64,000 nt of DNA from an uncultured Latescibacterota bacterium (GTDB lineage Bacteria > Latescibacterota > UBA2968 > UBA8231): positions 2,418,001 to 2,482,000 of the forward strand of contig OX638377.1 of the NCBI GenBank assembly GCA_951813615.1, in the 5' to 3' direction. Positions 49,954 to 59,540 of this stretch are shown in pieces (position 1 is the first letter of the stretch; every line of letters begins with the position of its first letter). The translations under genes were made by a program, and so were the position numbers. Under the pieces are notes generated by a model that worked only from the letters and a program-made list of their open reading frames with translations, did no database searches and had not been told where the DNA came from.

Positions 49954-52080
49954 TTAGCGCGTCAAATCCACCACCCAATCCGCGGCAACCTGCACCGTTG
50001 GATGCTGGTCGGCCACGACGACCGTGGCTCCCCGATCCACCAGCCTCCGCAAAGCCGCAACCATCGAGCGCACATCTTCTGGATGATCGCCGCTGGCCGG
50101 GTCGTCAATCAGCATCCAAGTGCGCTGGGCAGCCCGCGTCGATTCGAGCGCCAGCCGCAGCCGCAACCACTCCCCCCGCTCTAGTCCTTGCACCTCCTGT
50201 CCTAAAAGAAGGTAGCCGAGGCCACAGCCGACTGCTGCTTCTATACGCGGACGGATTGGGTCGTGTCGGGCAAAGTGGGTGCAAGCCCGTTCCAAGGTCA
50301 TGCCCAACACATCGGCGATGCTCGCGCCGCGCAGGGTTACCTCGCAGGTCTCGTCTCGGTATCTGCGACCTTCACACGCGGCGCACACCAGCGCTATGTC
50401 CTCCAGAAATTCCAAATCGAAGTAGCATTGGCCGCGTCCTTCGCAGCTAGGACAACGCCCACCCGGTCGATCCAACAAGAAGGTATCCCGGCCCCAGCCG
50501 CGCGCGGTCGCAGCCGGCGATGCGGCGTATAGGTCGGCAACCCGCTCGAAAAGGCCCAGCCCCTCCAAAACTGCAGCCTTGCCGCTTGGAGCTTCTACCG
50601 TTACAACGCGACTGTTTCGCGGCATACCTGCAGCGACGTACTCGACGGGCCGCCCCTTGAGCAACGGTAGCAAGACCTCTTTCAGCAAGCGGGTTTTGCC
50701 GCTACCGGAAGGCCCGCACACGCAGGTCAGCTTTCCGTGCGGCAGCTCGATGGCAAGTGGCCCGACTACACCATTCCCGCGAATATTCAACGCCAGCTTA
50801 ACTTGCTCGGCGACCCGCTTCCCATCCGTTTCATCCCGCTCTACCTCCGTCGCCTCCCCCACTTGCACCTGTCCCTCCGCAAACGCCCAGACTTCATCCG
50901 CGACCGCCACGAGTTCAGGCGTATGGTCTAACAATAGCGCGGTATTGCCGCCAGCGACCAATCGCCGCAGACCCGAGGCGACCGCGTCTAGTATCTCCCC
51001 GGACAGTTGGCTGCCCAAGCCCTCCAAAATGTAGAGGATGCCCGTCAAGCCGCTGCTGAGACAGGCCGCCAGTTGCAAGCGCTGCCACTCGCCAGCCGCC
51101 AGCGATTCGAGCCGACGGCTCAACGGCAGATGCCCCAGCCCCAAGCCGCAGGCCTCGGCGAGCGCGGTTTCTACTTTAGCGTGCCCCTGGCTCTGGCTAG
51201 CCGCGTCAAGACAATCGCGCAACGAGCCAAGGGGCGCGTCCAGCAGCTCGTCCATGGTGCGACCGTGCAGAGTCACTTGACCGGCCAAGGGCTGGCCTGC
51301 GCCGAAGTCAGCCGAGGCTAGCGGCTCGTACTGACGACCACATTCGCCGCAGGTCGGCTGTTGGTTCAGGTGCATCATCTCGTTGGTCCCATCCACCCAA
51401 ACCACCGTCTGTCCCGACGAAATCGAGCGGCTCACGCGCACCGCTTCCAAAAAGCGCACGCTGGCGTTCGAGTCTGGCACCAAGCGATCCACCACCACGT
51501 GTATCTCGCTTTCGTCGCTCGGCAATGCTGGCCCATCGCCTTCCAGCCGCTGGATCTGGCCGTCGATTGCGACCCGCGTAAATCCAGCCTGCACGAGTTG
51601 TTGCCACATCCCCTCGTTCCGCAAAGCCAACGGAGCCAACACCAAACAGCGGGTGTCTGGATGGACGCGGGCGACCTCGCGCTCTACCTCATCGGCCGCA
51701 TAGCTGCGACAGTCGCCACCGCATTCGAGGCAGTGCATCTGTCCCTCTTCCAGCATGATCTGCGCCAATATCCCGTCTAGCTGCAAGTAGTCCCCCACCG
51801 TGCGTCCACGACGCGGTGCCCCCAAGTAAATGGCCGGCGGCAGGCCCGAGATCTCGTCCACATCGGCGCGCGCCGTTCCACTGACGCTTTCGCGTTCGGT
51901 CGGAGACAAAGCCTGCATGTAGCGCCGACGGCTCTCCGCGTACAGGATGTCCAAAGCCATGGCGCGGCGACCGCTGCTACTGCGACCGGTAAAGCAAATG
52001 ATCCGACCCAACGGCAAGTCCATATCGACATTGGCGAAACCGCCCGCTCGGGCACCGCGTACGCAGAGGGTGTCTTTCAA
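49954..52080 (-). CDS. Divergent UvrA-like ATPase with a degenerate first nucleotide site
   Basis: 708 residues (UvrA itself is about 940). The UvrA layout is retained: first ATP-binding half with GRSSSGRR (32-39) where a lysine is expected, zinc pairs CLEC and CGEC, signature-like SLAAGEWQRLQLA, and ILEGLGSQLS where a Walker B D-E-P is expected. The second half has an intact GPSGSGKT (456-463), the UvrA zinc module CPSCEGRGQC...CAAC, GLERGEWLRLRLA and LIDDPASG. So site I is probably dead while site II may work. The TTG start overlaps the TGA of the upstream GT39/TPR gene (TTGA), an odd partner for a DNA-repair protein. It may not act in excision repair. Confidence 0.85.
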   Translation of the reverse strand: MKDTLCVRGARAGGFANVDMDLPLGRIICFTGRSSSGRRAMALDILYAESRRRYMQALSPTERESVSGTARADVDEISGLPPAIYLGAPRRGRTVGDYLQLDGILAQIMLEEGQMHCLECGGDCRSYAADEVEREVARVHPDTRCLVLAPLALRNEGMWQQLVQAGFTRVAIDGQIQRLEGDGPALPSDESEIHVVVDRLVPDSNASVRFLEAVRVSRSISSGQTVVWVDGTNEMMHLNQQPTCGECGRQYEPLASADFGAGQPLAGQVTLHGRTMDELLDAPLGSLRDCLDAASQSQGHAKVETALAEACGLGLGHLPLSRRLESLAAGEWQRLQLAACLSSGLTGILYILEGLGSQLSGEILDAVASGLRRLVAGGNTALLLDHTPELVAVADEVWAFAEGQVQVGEATEVERDETDGKRVAEQVKLALNIRGNGVVGPLAIELPHGKLTCVCGPSGSGKTRLLKEVLLPLLKGRPVEYVAAGMPRNSRVVTVEAPSGKAAVLEGLGLFERVADLYAASPAATARGWGRDTFLLDRPGGRCPSCEGRGQCYFDLEFLEDIALVCAACEGRRYRDETCEVTLRGASIADVLGMTLERACTHFARHDPIRPRIEAAVGCGLGYLLLGQEVQGLERGEWLRLRLALESTRAAQRTWMLIDDPASGDHPEDVRSMVAALRRLVDRGATVVVADQHPTVQVAADWVVDLTR

Positions 52081-54017
52081 GGGTTGGCCTGCGTCATGGA
52101 ATCGATTTTCGCCTGCAAGCGCACGTCATCCGGGTTACGAGCACGCAAAAATGCCCAGTGGGATTCTGCTTCGTGGGAACGCCCTAAGCGCAGCAGCACT
52201 TCCCCACGCCGATAGTGAGCTTGGGCGTGGTCGGGGTCGAGTTCGAGTGCTTGGGCGAAAGCATCGGCCGCGGCTTGGTCATCGCCCTGCTTGGCATACA
52301 CCAAGCCGAGATTGAAATGCGCTCGGGCGTAGCTGGCATCGAGCGCGAGCGCCTTGTGGAAGTGCGCGGCGGCTTCGCTCCATTGACCGAGGCGATAATA
52401 GCACAAGCCGAGGTTGTTGTGCAGACCAGGCGCGGGTTGGGCACGGCTAAAGGCTGCAATCGCCGCCTCATACTCCCCCGCGCCGAAGAGCTCTAACCCG
52501 TGTCTAATGTCCGAGTCTCCGCCTTCTTGCTGCGCCAATACAGCGGCTAGACCAGAGGCGGCCGGTGCAAACGACGGGTCAATGCGCAGCGCCTCGCGGA
52601 ACATACCCTCGGCCGCCGCCCAATCCCCTTGGCGTTGGTACAAGGCACCGAAGTTGTAGTAATCAACGCGTTTGCGAGTCAGCCGCTCGGCCCCTGCGTC
52701 CCGATAGTTGATCGGCAACGCGACTAAGGCCGCCAACAGGCACGAGCCCAGCAACCGACGATGCGCCCCGTCTATTGCCCAAGTCGTAACATTCGCAATC
52801 CAACATGCGGCGTAGAGCAGAATCACCGGCACGACGGGCAGGCGGTATTCCGAGGACGTGAAAAACAGCAGGCACGCGACCAAATAACTCGCCAGGTACA
52901 AGTCGAGCAGGGACGAGCGGCGACTAGTGACCCAACCTACGACCGCCAACGGAGCCACTATCCCCCACCCCAAAACGCACCAGCGCAACAGGGGCACAAA
53001 ATCCCGCGCCAAGTACAGACTCAGATTGTTTTGCGCCTCGACCCCGTTCCAGAACATGTAGAGTTTGCGGCCTTGTAGCGCCAGATACGCAAGGGGATTT
53101 TCCACGGCAAAGCGCAAGCCGGCCACCAGCCAGTATCTGGATGCTTGAGCCGGGGTCAGCTCTCGTCCCGTGCGCGCCTCGGCCTCGCGGATAAACGCCT
53201 CGCGCTCCAAGTCCGGCTCGGCGCTGGGCAGGAAATCGACCTGCGCGTAGATGCCGTTGGCCTCGGAATGGTTGCCCACGTAGAAGTTCATCCCGGCTGA
53301 GGACGTGGTCAGCAGCCATTCCCCTCCGACGAGATAGTTGCGGCAAGCCACCGCTCCCACTACGAGGCCGCAGCCCACGGCCACCAACCCCCACTGCCGC
53401 CAACCACGCCGCCCCCACTGCGCGACAAACCAGCCCGCAATCGCCACAACAAACAGCAGGACCATGGGCCGCGCCGTAGCCGAAAGTCCCAACAGCAAGC
53501 CCGCGCCCCACAGCCAACGCGCCGCACCTTGCGCGTGCGTCGAGCAATACAGAGCCGCGAGATTCAAAAAGGTGATCGGCGCAGCGGTCAGCAGCGCCCC
53601 GTCGTAGAACACATACGGCTGGTAGATCGCCGCCATGCCCGCGGCCAACAAACCAATTTGTGCGCTCCACAATTTCCGGCCAAGCGCGTAGATCAAGTAG
53701 CAACTGCCCGTCCCCAACGCCGCTTGCACCAAGCCAACCCACCAGTATTCAGCGCTAAAAAATGCGTAGATAGCGGCCAAAAAGTAGGAGTAAAACGGAT
53801 TCATAAAGAAAGGCTGATCGCCCAGCCAATCACCCGCGACAATGGCCCGGGCTCGGCGGTCGTAGAATTCAGAGTCGATCAGGAGGACGTCGAAGAGCGG
53901 CGTGTCAACCGCTTGATAGAGATAGGCTAAGCGCACGCCGAGAGCGGCGATTAGGATCACCCAGAGGATGGCTTCTTCTCGCCTCAGTTGCACCGCGCCG
54001 ATACCTATGGTCTGCAT
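52077..54017 (-). CDS. GT39/ArnT-like membrane glycosyltransferase fused to TPR repeats
   Basis: 646 residues. About ten membrane helices span residues 15-430. The first outside loop carries acidic IDSEFYDRRARAIVAGDWLGDQPFFMNPFYSYF, typical of GT39/ArnT family enzymes using lipid-linked sugars. Residues about 435-646 are four to five TPR repeats (for example FGALYQRQGDWAAAEGMFREAL, NNLGLCYYRLGQWSEAAAHF). It may glycosylate envelope proteins or lipid while binding partners through the TPRs. The ATG at 54017 lies only 6 nt after the -10, so its mRNA may be leaderless. Confidence 0.85.
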   Translation of the reverse strand: MQTIGIGAVQLRREEAILWVILIAALGVRLAYLYQAVDTPLFDVLLIDSEFYDRRARAIVAGDWLGDQPFFMNPFYSYFLAAIYAFFSAEYWWVGLVQAALGTGSCYLIYALGRKLWSAQIGLLAAGMAAIYQPYVFYDGALLTAAPITFLNLAALYCSTHAQGAARWLWGAGLLLGLSATARPMVLLFVVAIAGWFVAQWGRRGWRQWGLVAVGCGLVVGAVACRNYLVGGEWLLTTSSAGMNFYVGNHSEANGIYAQVDFLPSAEPDLEREAFIREAEARTGRELTPAQASRYWLVAGLRFAVENPLAYLALQGRKLYMFWNGVEAQNNLSLYLARDFVPLLRWCVLGWGIVAPLAVVGWVTSRRSSLLDLYLASYLVACLLFFTSSEYRLPVVPVILLYAACWIANVTTWAIDGAHRRLLGSCLLAALVALPINYRDAGAERLTRKRVDYYNFGALYQRQGDWAAAEGMFREALRIDPSFAPAASGLAAVLAQQEGGDSDIRHGLELFGAGEYEAAIAAFSRAQPAPGLHNNLGLCYYRLGQWSEAAAHFHKALALDASYARAHFNLGLVYAKQGDDQAAADAFAQALELDPDHAQAHYRRGEVLLRLGRSHEAESHWAFLRARNPDDVRLQAKIDSMTQANP

Positions 54018-54023
54018 ACTATC

Positions 54024-54052
54024 AATATAGCCGCAATCCCCAGCGTTGGCAT
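54024..54052 (-). promoter_or_regulatory. Promoter giving a probably leaderless GT39/TPR transcript
   Basis: On the minus strand: ATGCCA (54052-54047), 17-nt spacer, TATATT (54029-54024) in the context GCGGCTATATTG. The ATG at 54017 begins 7 nt after the -10, where transcription would start. Confidence 0.5.
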
Positions 54053-54134
54053 GGCTCCTGCTCCCTTGACTTGGCCGCTGCACTGCCTCAAGCTATGGCC
54101 TTACTTCGCACCGCAAACAAGAGGCTCCGACTAC

Positions 54135-56915
54135 ATGCGATTGTCCTGGAACGAGATCAGCGCCCGCGCCGCCCAATTCGCCCAAGACTGGCAAGACGCG
54201 GGCTACGAAAAGGGACAGACCCAGCTTTTCTACAACGACTTTTTCAAAATCTTCGGCGTGCCCGTGCGCCGAGTCGCCGCGTTTGAGGAACCCGTGAAAC
54301 TGCTCGGCGACCGACGCGGCTTTATCGACTTGTTTTGGAAGGGCGTGCTGCTCGTCGAGCAGAAAAGCGCTGGCCGCGATCTCACCAAGGCCAAGACCCA
54401 AGCCCTCTCCTACTTTCCCGGCCTCAAGGATGCCGATCTGCCGCGCTACATTCTGCTGAGCGACTTTGCGACGTTTGAGCTATACGACCTCGACGAAGAC
54501 GAAAGCGTCGCCTTTGCCCTCGCCGACTTGCCTCAACACGTCGAAAAGTTCGGCTTCATCTTGGGCGTACAGAAGCGGACCTTCCGCGATCAGGACCCAG
54601 TCAACATCAAAGCGTCCGAGCGCGTTGGAGACTTACACGACGCGCTGGCTGCCTCCGGCTACACCGGCCACGACCTAGAGCAATTCCTCGTCCGCATCGT
54701 ATTCTGCTTCTTCGCCGACGACACCGGCATTTTCGAGCCGCGCGACATTTTCCTCGACCTGTTGGAAAACCGGACGCGAGAAGATGGCTCCGACCTCGGC
54801 GGCTGGCTGGCGCAATTGTTCCAAGTGCTCAACACGCCCGAAGACCGCCGCGCCAAAAACCTCGACGAAGACCTCGCCCGCTTCCCCTACGTCAACGGCG
54901 ACCTGTTCCGCGACCCATTGCTCATTCCGTCGTTTGATTCCGCCATGCGCCAGCGGCTCATCGACGCCTGTCATTTCAATTGGTCCGACATTTCTCCGGC
55001 GATTTTTGGCTCGCTCTTTCAGTCGGTGATGGACAAGGGCGAACGCCGCGCTCAGGGCGCACACTACACCACCGAACAAAACATTCTCAAGGTCATTGAG
55101 CCGCTGTTTCTCGACGAGTTGCGTGCGGAATTTCGCCATCTCCAGTCGCGCCGCGACAACCGCCGCATTCCCGAACTCATTGCCTTTCAACAGCGGCTCG
55201 GCGAGTTGCGATTTTTCGATCCGGCCTGTGGCTGCGGCAACTTCCTCATCATCGCCTACCGCGAGTTACGGGCATTGGAAATCGAGGTGCTCAAAGAGAT
55301 TCGCCCGCACGGCCAGCTCGACGTTTTAGCCGAACTGCTTTCGGTGGTAGATGTGGATCAGTTCTACGGCATTGAGTTGGGCGAGTTTCCAGCGCACATC
55401 GCCGAGGTCGCGCTGTGGATGATGGATCACATTATGAACAATCGGCTGAGCTTGGAGTTCGGCCAGACGTACACGCGCATTCCGCTGGAGAAGTCGCCGC
55501 ACATCCAGCACGGCGATGCATTGGAAACGGACTGGAGCGAACTGCTGCCGCCGGAGGAATGTTCCTACGTGCTCGGCAATCCGCCGTTTGTAGGTGCGAA
55601 GTTACAATCGCCCGAGCAGCGCGAACAGGTGCGCCACATCGCTGAGCTGGGCAAAAGCGGCGGTACGCTCGATTACGTCACCGCTTGGTTTATCAAGGCT
55701 GGCGAATATGTGCAGCAGAGCGCGGCGCGAATCGGCTTTGTGGCGACCAATTCCATCACGCAAGGAGAGCAGGTCGCGCAACTTTGGCCGATCTTGTTCG
55801 ACCGCTGCAAGCTGGACATCGCCTTTGCCCACCGGACTTTTGCTTGGGGATCGGACGCTCGTGGCATGGCACACGTTCACGTGGTCATTATCGGACTGGC
55901 CAAACGGGGCGATGCGCCGAGGGAGAAGCGACTGTTTTCCTACGACGCTCCCAAAGGCGATCCACAAGAGAGCCAACACGCAGCCCTATCGCCTTATCTG
56001 TTCGATGCCGGCGGACTGGCCGATTCGAGGGTTGTGGTAAAGGAATCGGCCCAAGCTCTGAATGGACTACCGCCCTTATTGAGCGGTTCGCAACCCATTG
56101 ATGACGGGAATTACATTTTCGACGCAGACCAACGGGTCGCGTTTTTAATGGAAGAGCCAGCAGCCAAAAAGTTTATGCGCCCTTATATCGGTGCACGGGA
56201 GCACATTCAAGGTGGTGAACGCTGGATTTTGGCCCTTCAAGACGCTAGCCCGGCCGACCTCAAGGCGATGCCGAAAGTCGTTGAGCGGATGCGGGCCGTA
56301 AAGGCGTTCAGAGCGCAAAGCAAACGCAAGAGCACTCTCGCCATTGCTGACTACCCGGCGCAATACAATGTCAACGTCATTCCTACCGCGCCGTTTTTGG
56401 TCGTGCCAGAGGTCAGTTCCGAACGGCGGGATTACATCCCGATTGCGTGGCTTGAGCCGCCGGTGATTCCGAGTAATAAAGTGCGTATACTGTCCAACGC
56501 CACACTTTGGCAGTTTGGACTCTTCACATCTACAATGCACATGGCATGGGTCAGGAATATCGGCGGACGGCTCAAAAGCGACTTTTCATACGGAATCGGT
56601 ATTATTTACAACACCTTCCCTCTACCTCCCATCCCCGCAGAACGCCTCCAACGCCTCGCGCCCCACGCCGACGCCGTCCTCGCCGCCCGCACCAACCATC
56701 CCGACGCAACGCTGGCCGACCTCTACGACCCCGACCTCATGCCCGCTGACCTCCGCAAAGCACACCAAGCCCTCGACCGCGCCGTCGATAGACTCTACCG
56801 CCGCAGCGGCTTCACCTCCGACCGCGAGCGCGTCGAACATCTATTTGGACTGTACGAAAAAATGCTAGTGCCGCTGACGGCCAAGACCAAGCCGAAGCGA
56901 CGCAGAAGGGTGTAG
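54135..56915 (+). CDS. Single-chain type IIL (MmeI-like) restriction-modification enzyme
   Basis: 926 residues, close to MmeI (919). The N-terminal nuclease motif is D65-x9-E75-Q-K77, exactly the MmeI pattern. A helical spacer follows, then the N6-adenine methyltransferase with motif I DPACGCGNF (D362) and motif IV NPPF (482-485), a target-recognition region from about 600 and a helical C-terminus ending KPKRRRRV. One polypeptide both methylates one strand and cuts at a distance, so no separate nuclease or specificity gene is needed. I chose ATG 54135; longer starts run into the divergent gene. The target sequence cannot be read by eye. Confidence 0.9.
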   Translation: MRLSWNEISARAAQFAQDWQDAGYEKGQTQLFYNDFFKIFGVPVRRVAAFEEPVKLLGDRRGFIDLFWKGVLLVEQKSAGRDLTKAKTQALSYFPGLKDADLPRYILLSDFATFELYDLDEDESVAFALADLPQHVEKFGFILGVQKRTFRDQDPVNIKASERVGDLHDALAASGYTGHDLEQFLVRIVFCFFADDTGIFEPRDIFLDLLENRTREDGSDLGGWLAQLFQVLNTPEDRRAKNLDEDLARFPYVNGDLFRDPLLIPSFDSAMRQRLIDACHFNWSDISPAIFGSLFQSVMDKGERRAQGAHYTTEQNILKVIEPLFLDELRAEFRHLQSRRDNRRIPELIAFQQRLGELRFFDPACGCGNFLIIAYRELRALEIEVLKEIRPHGQLDVLAELLSVVDVDQFYGIELGEFPAHIAEVALWMMDHIMNNRLSLEFGQTYTRIPLEKSPHIQHGDALETDWSELLPPEECSYVLGNPPFVGAKLQSPEQREQVRHIAELGKSGGTLDYVTAWFIKAGEYVQQSAARIGFVATNSITQGEQVAQLWPILFDRCKLDIAFAHRTFAWGSDARGMAHVHVVIIGLAKRGDAPREKRLFSYDAPKGDPQESQHAALSPYLFDAGGLADSRVVVKESAQALNGLPPLLSGSQPIDDGNYIFDADQRVAFLMEEPAAKKFMRPYIGAREHIQGGERWILALQDASPADLKAMPKVVERMRAVKAFRAQSKRKSTLAIADYPAQYNVNVIPTAPFLVVPEVSSERRDYIPIAWLEPPVIPSNKVRILSNATLWQFGLFTSTMHMAWVRNIGGRLKSDFSYGIGIIYNTFPLPPIPAERLQRLAPHADAVLAARTNHPDATLADLYDPDLMPADLRKAHQALDRAVDRLYRRSGFTSDRERVEHLFGLYEKMLVPLTAKTKPKRRRRV

Positions 56916-56935
56916 AGAAAGGCTAGTACCGAAAG

Positions 56936-57103
56936 TTATTCTCTTAGCATAGCCTCTTGTGCCATGAGATGGTAGGCGTCTTTGATATTCACTTTTAATT
57001 CTTCTAAACTTTCCCCTTGACTGAACACTCCAGGAACTTCACGGAGTTTCCCAACGTACCAACCATCATCTACCCAAAAATCCAAGGTAAAACTTCTAAA
57101 CAT
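56936..57103 (-). CDS. HicB-like antitoxin (orphan)
   Basis: 55 residues. The pattern MFRSFTLDFWVDDGWYVGKL, then REVPGVFSQGESLEELKVN and IKDAYHLMAQE, is the HicB/UPF0150 fold: beta strands with the PG-x-F/x-S-QG-E-S-x-E-E core and a following helix. HicB neutralises the HicA toxin and may repress its operon. No HicA of 60-80 residues is present on either side, so it is an orphan or short regulatory HicB. Ribosome site GAGAGG. Convergent to the restriction enzyme gene. Confidence 0.75.
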   Translation of the reverse strand: MFRSFTLDFWVDDGWYVGKLREVPGVFSQGESLEELKVNIKDAYHLMAQEAMLRE

Positions 57104-57158
57104 ATCCCTGTCCTCTCCTATGCACTTACGACCGTAGCGGCTTTCGTTGGATCACTTC

Positions 57159-57455
57159 TTAAGAAACGGGTGCTACCTCGACAAGCGGCTCAATAGCACT
57201 GGTGTCAATCGAGGCGCGGGCGAGATCAAGGTCGTACATCCGCTGGAGGTTCAGCCAAAACTCGGGGGTCATCCCCAGAGCCTGTCCGATCCGCAGCGCC
57301 GTGTCCGCCGTAACCGATCTGCGGCAGTGGACGATTTCGTTAATTCGTATTGGGGGCACCCCTATAGCTTTGGCCAGACGGTACTGACTGATGCCGAGTT
57401 CTTCCAAAATCTCCGCTAAATGTTCTCCTGGATGGATCGCAGACGTTGCGGTCAT
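57159..57455 (-). CDS. HigA-like (VapI family) HTH antitoxin, orphan
   Basis: 98 residues from ATG 57455 with a strong GAGGAGAAAG. The sequence HPGEHLAEILEELGISQYRLAKAIGVPP, RINEIVHCRRSVTADTALRI and GMTPEFWLNLQ is the standard HigA form. The usual higB toxin gene upstream is absent: the 33 bp upstream reaches the end of the GT39-like gene. It lies 55 bp before the HicB-like gene on the same strand. Confidence 0.87.
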   Translation of the reverse strand: MTATSAIHPGEHLAEILEELGISQYRLAKAIGVPPIRINEIVHCRRSVTADTALRIGQALGMTPEFWLNLQRMYDLDLARASIDTSAIEPLVEVAPVS

Positions 57456-57488
57456 TGGCTTTCTCCTCAATTATGGTCAATCACGGCG

Positions 57489-59537
57489 TCACCGCTGCAA
57501 AATCCAATAGTGAAACGAAACAATCGGCCGCAAATCGCCGCCAAAGTGGATCGGCTGCGTCTCAATCTCAACGCGACCGCTCACATCCGAGGCCGGTATC
57601 TGGCCGACGGCCAATTCAAGCCACTGACGGCCCCGTCCCCCCGGCAGCTCCACGTTGGCAATCTTCTTCCCATTAGCTACCACCGCAAAGTGCTGAGCAA
57701 TACCCGTAACCGTGCGCATGATCACCGTCGCCGGTCGGCCAGCGTTCAGCGTCACCTCCATCCGCTCGCCCCCCGTTACCGTCCGACCCCCGTCGATGTA
57801 CACAGCCTGTGGATCGTCGGCAGCACTCAGCGCCATCAACAAATTCGCCTCCCCGCTACCAGGAACCCACACCTTGGATTGGTAGCCGTGCCGACGCTCG
57901 CTCGCCAAATCGGCCACATCCACTTTATCAACCACCTGCCAGCCCTCCTCCAAGAGCGTCCGGTTGCGGATAGCCTCGCCGCTGAGATCGGCAGCCCAAT
58001 GCGCCTGATACAACACCTTCTCCGCATCTATAATCGACGGCTCAAAGACGCGAATCCGATGCAGCGGCTGCAAAAAGATGCCCTCGGGAAAATTGAACCA
58101 ATTGGGGAAAATGGCGAAGTACTGCGGGCGCTGATCCGGCGGCATGGCCTCCAAACGCTCGAATAGCGACCCACTCCCGTGCCGCCAAGGTTCGCTATTC
58201 CCAGCCGTGGTCAACCCAACTAAGTCGATGGTCTGGCGGCGACCGAAGTAGCGCAGGGCACCCGCGTCGTTGACGGCGATGCGCGCGTTGGGCGGCAACT
58301 CGGCGTCTATAAAGCGCGCCATCTCGACCTGCTGGTTGCGGATGTCGCTGCAATTTTCCCCGTATGCCACCGCGAAAAACCCCACCGACATCAACCCCCA
58401 CAAGCCGAAAAAGCAAACCAATCCCCGCGCCAGCTTGCGGCCCCATTCCCCCCCAACCGCATCCAAGCGCCCCAAGCCCAAGGCGGCAAAGAGAATGTAG
58501 AGCGGCAAGAAAGGCTGCTGGTAGCGGTTGAAGTGAGCGTCGTATTCGACGAGAGTGCAGGTAAGTAAAACGCCGCCGACAAACCACGCTCCACCCAATG
58601 CCGCCACCCCGAGCTGCCGCTCGGACAACTCGCCCCAGAGCCGATAGCTTAATTCGGCCAAAACGAAGAGCGCGACAAACGGAGCAAACACCATGCGGCG
58701 ATAGTTGCCGTCGTACGCATATAAATTGACGCTGGTCTGATGCCCCAGCGACCCGGCGAGAATTCCTTTGACAAATTCGGCGAAGTCAAAAAAAACGGCG
58801 CGGAGTTGCTCGGGCAACGAGCCGTGCGGCTCGGCAAAGCGCCATTTGGCCTCAACCCCAGACGCCCCGGCCTCTCCCGTCCACCAAGCCAGCAACAGGG
58901 CCTGGAACACGTATGCTCCTAAAGGCACCCCCCACCGCCAATGCAACGCCCGGCGATAGGCGACTAGCGCTATCAGCAGCAAGACCAAGGCGATCCCCTC
59001 GGGCCGCGCCAACACCAGCATGGTCGCCGCCAGCGGAGCGCGCCGATCTTCGGCGAGGAACAGATACAGAGTCAGCAAGATGGCGCAGGCAAAAAGGCCG
59101 ATCGCCATGCCGCTGTAGTAGCCCCACAGCAGTGGCCCGCACAACAGAAACATCAACGCAGCCATCCAGCCGCTGAACGATCCACTCAGCTTGCGGCCCA
59201 GCAACAGGAGCAACCAAGCGCTCAACCCCAGCCACACAACCCCCAACACCAACGCGTACAGCGCAATCCCCATCCCATCCAGCCCCAACCAAAAGCCCGG
59301 CACCAGCAGCAAGGTATACAGCAGACTAGTCGCGCCAGCCGTTGGCACAGCACCAGTATTGTATTCGAGGAAGTGCCCTTGGGCTGCTTGCCGCGCGTAT
59401 TGGAAATAGATGAAGGAATCGTCCAGCGGCAGGGCCAAGCGGCCACCCGTGTGGTAGAGCATGGAGGCCGCAAAGACCAAAAGCCACAACAGAGCCAAGC
59501 CCCAAAGGATGGCCCACTCTCGTCGAATGACGTTCAT
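57489..59537 (-). CDS. GT39-like polytopic membrane protein with C-terminal soluble domain
   Basis: 682 residues. About ten helices over residues 8-400. The first outside loop has PLDDSFIYFQYARQAAQG, matching the acidic D-D motif of GT-C-fold glycosyltransferases. Residues about 405-682 are soluble, with ENCSDIRNQQVEMARFIDAELPPNARIAVNDAGALRYF and a beta-rich end. ATG 59537 (a GTG three bases earlier is possible) directly follows the sulfatase stop at 59541-59543, so the two are coupled. Confidence 0.8.
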   Translation of the reverse strand: MNVIRREWAILWGLALLWLLVFAASMLYHTGGRLALPLDDSFIYFQYARQAAQGHFLEYNTGAVPTAGATSLLYTLLLVPGFWLGLDGMGIALYALVLGVVWLGLSAWLLLLLGRKLSGSFSGWMAALMFLLCGPLLWGYYSGMAIGLFACAILLTLYLFLAEDRRAPLAATMLVLARPEGIALVLLLIALVAYRRALHWRWGVPLGAYVFQALLLAWWTGEAGASGVEAKWRFAEPHGSLPEQLRAVFFDFAEFVKGILAGSLGHQTSVNLYAYDGNYRRMVFAPFVALFVLAELSYRLWGELSERQLGVAALGGAWFVGGVLLTCTLVEYDAHFNRYQQPFLPLYILFAALGLGRLDAVGGEWGRKLARGLVCFFGLWGLMSVGFFAVAYGENCSDIRNQQVEMARFIDAELPPNARIAVNDAGALRYFGRRQTIDLVGLTTAGNSEPWRHGSGSLFERLEAMPPDQRPQYFAIFPNWFNFPEGIFLQPLHRIRVFEPSIIDAEKVLYQAHWAADLSGEAIRNRTLLEEGWQVVDKVDVADLASERRHGYQSKVWVPGSGEANLLMALSAADDPQAVYIDGGRTVTGGERMEVTLNAGRPATVIMRTVTGIAQHFAVVANGKKIANVELPGGRGRQWLELAVGQIPASDVSGRVEIETQPIHFGGDLRPIVSFHYWILQR

Positions 59538-59540
59538 CAC

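Noticed and set aside
53988..54134. Upstream extension of the restriction enzyme to 53988
   Set aside because: It would overlap the divergent GT39/TPR start and promoter; the protein from 54135 already has MmeI length.
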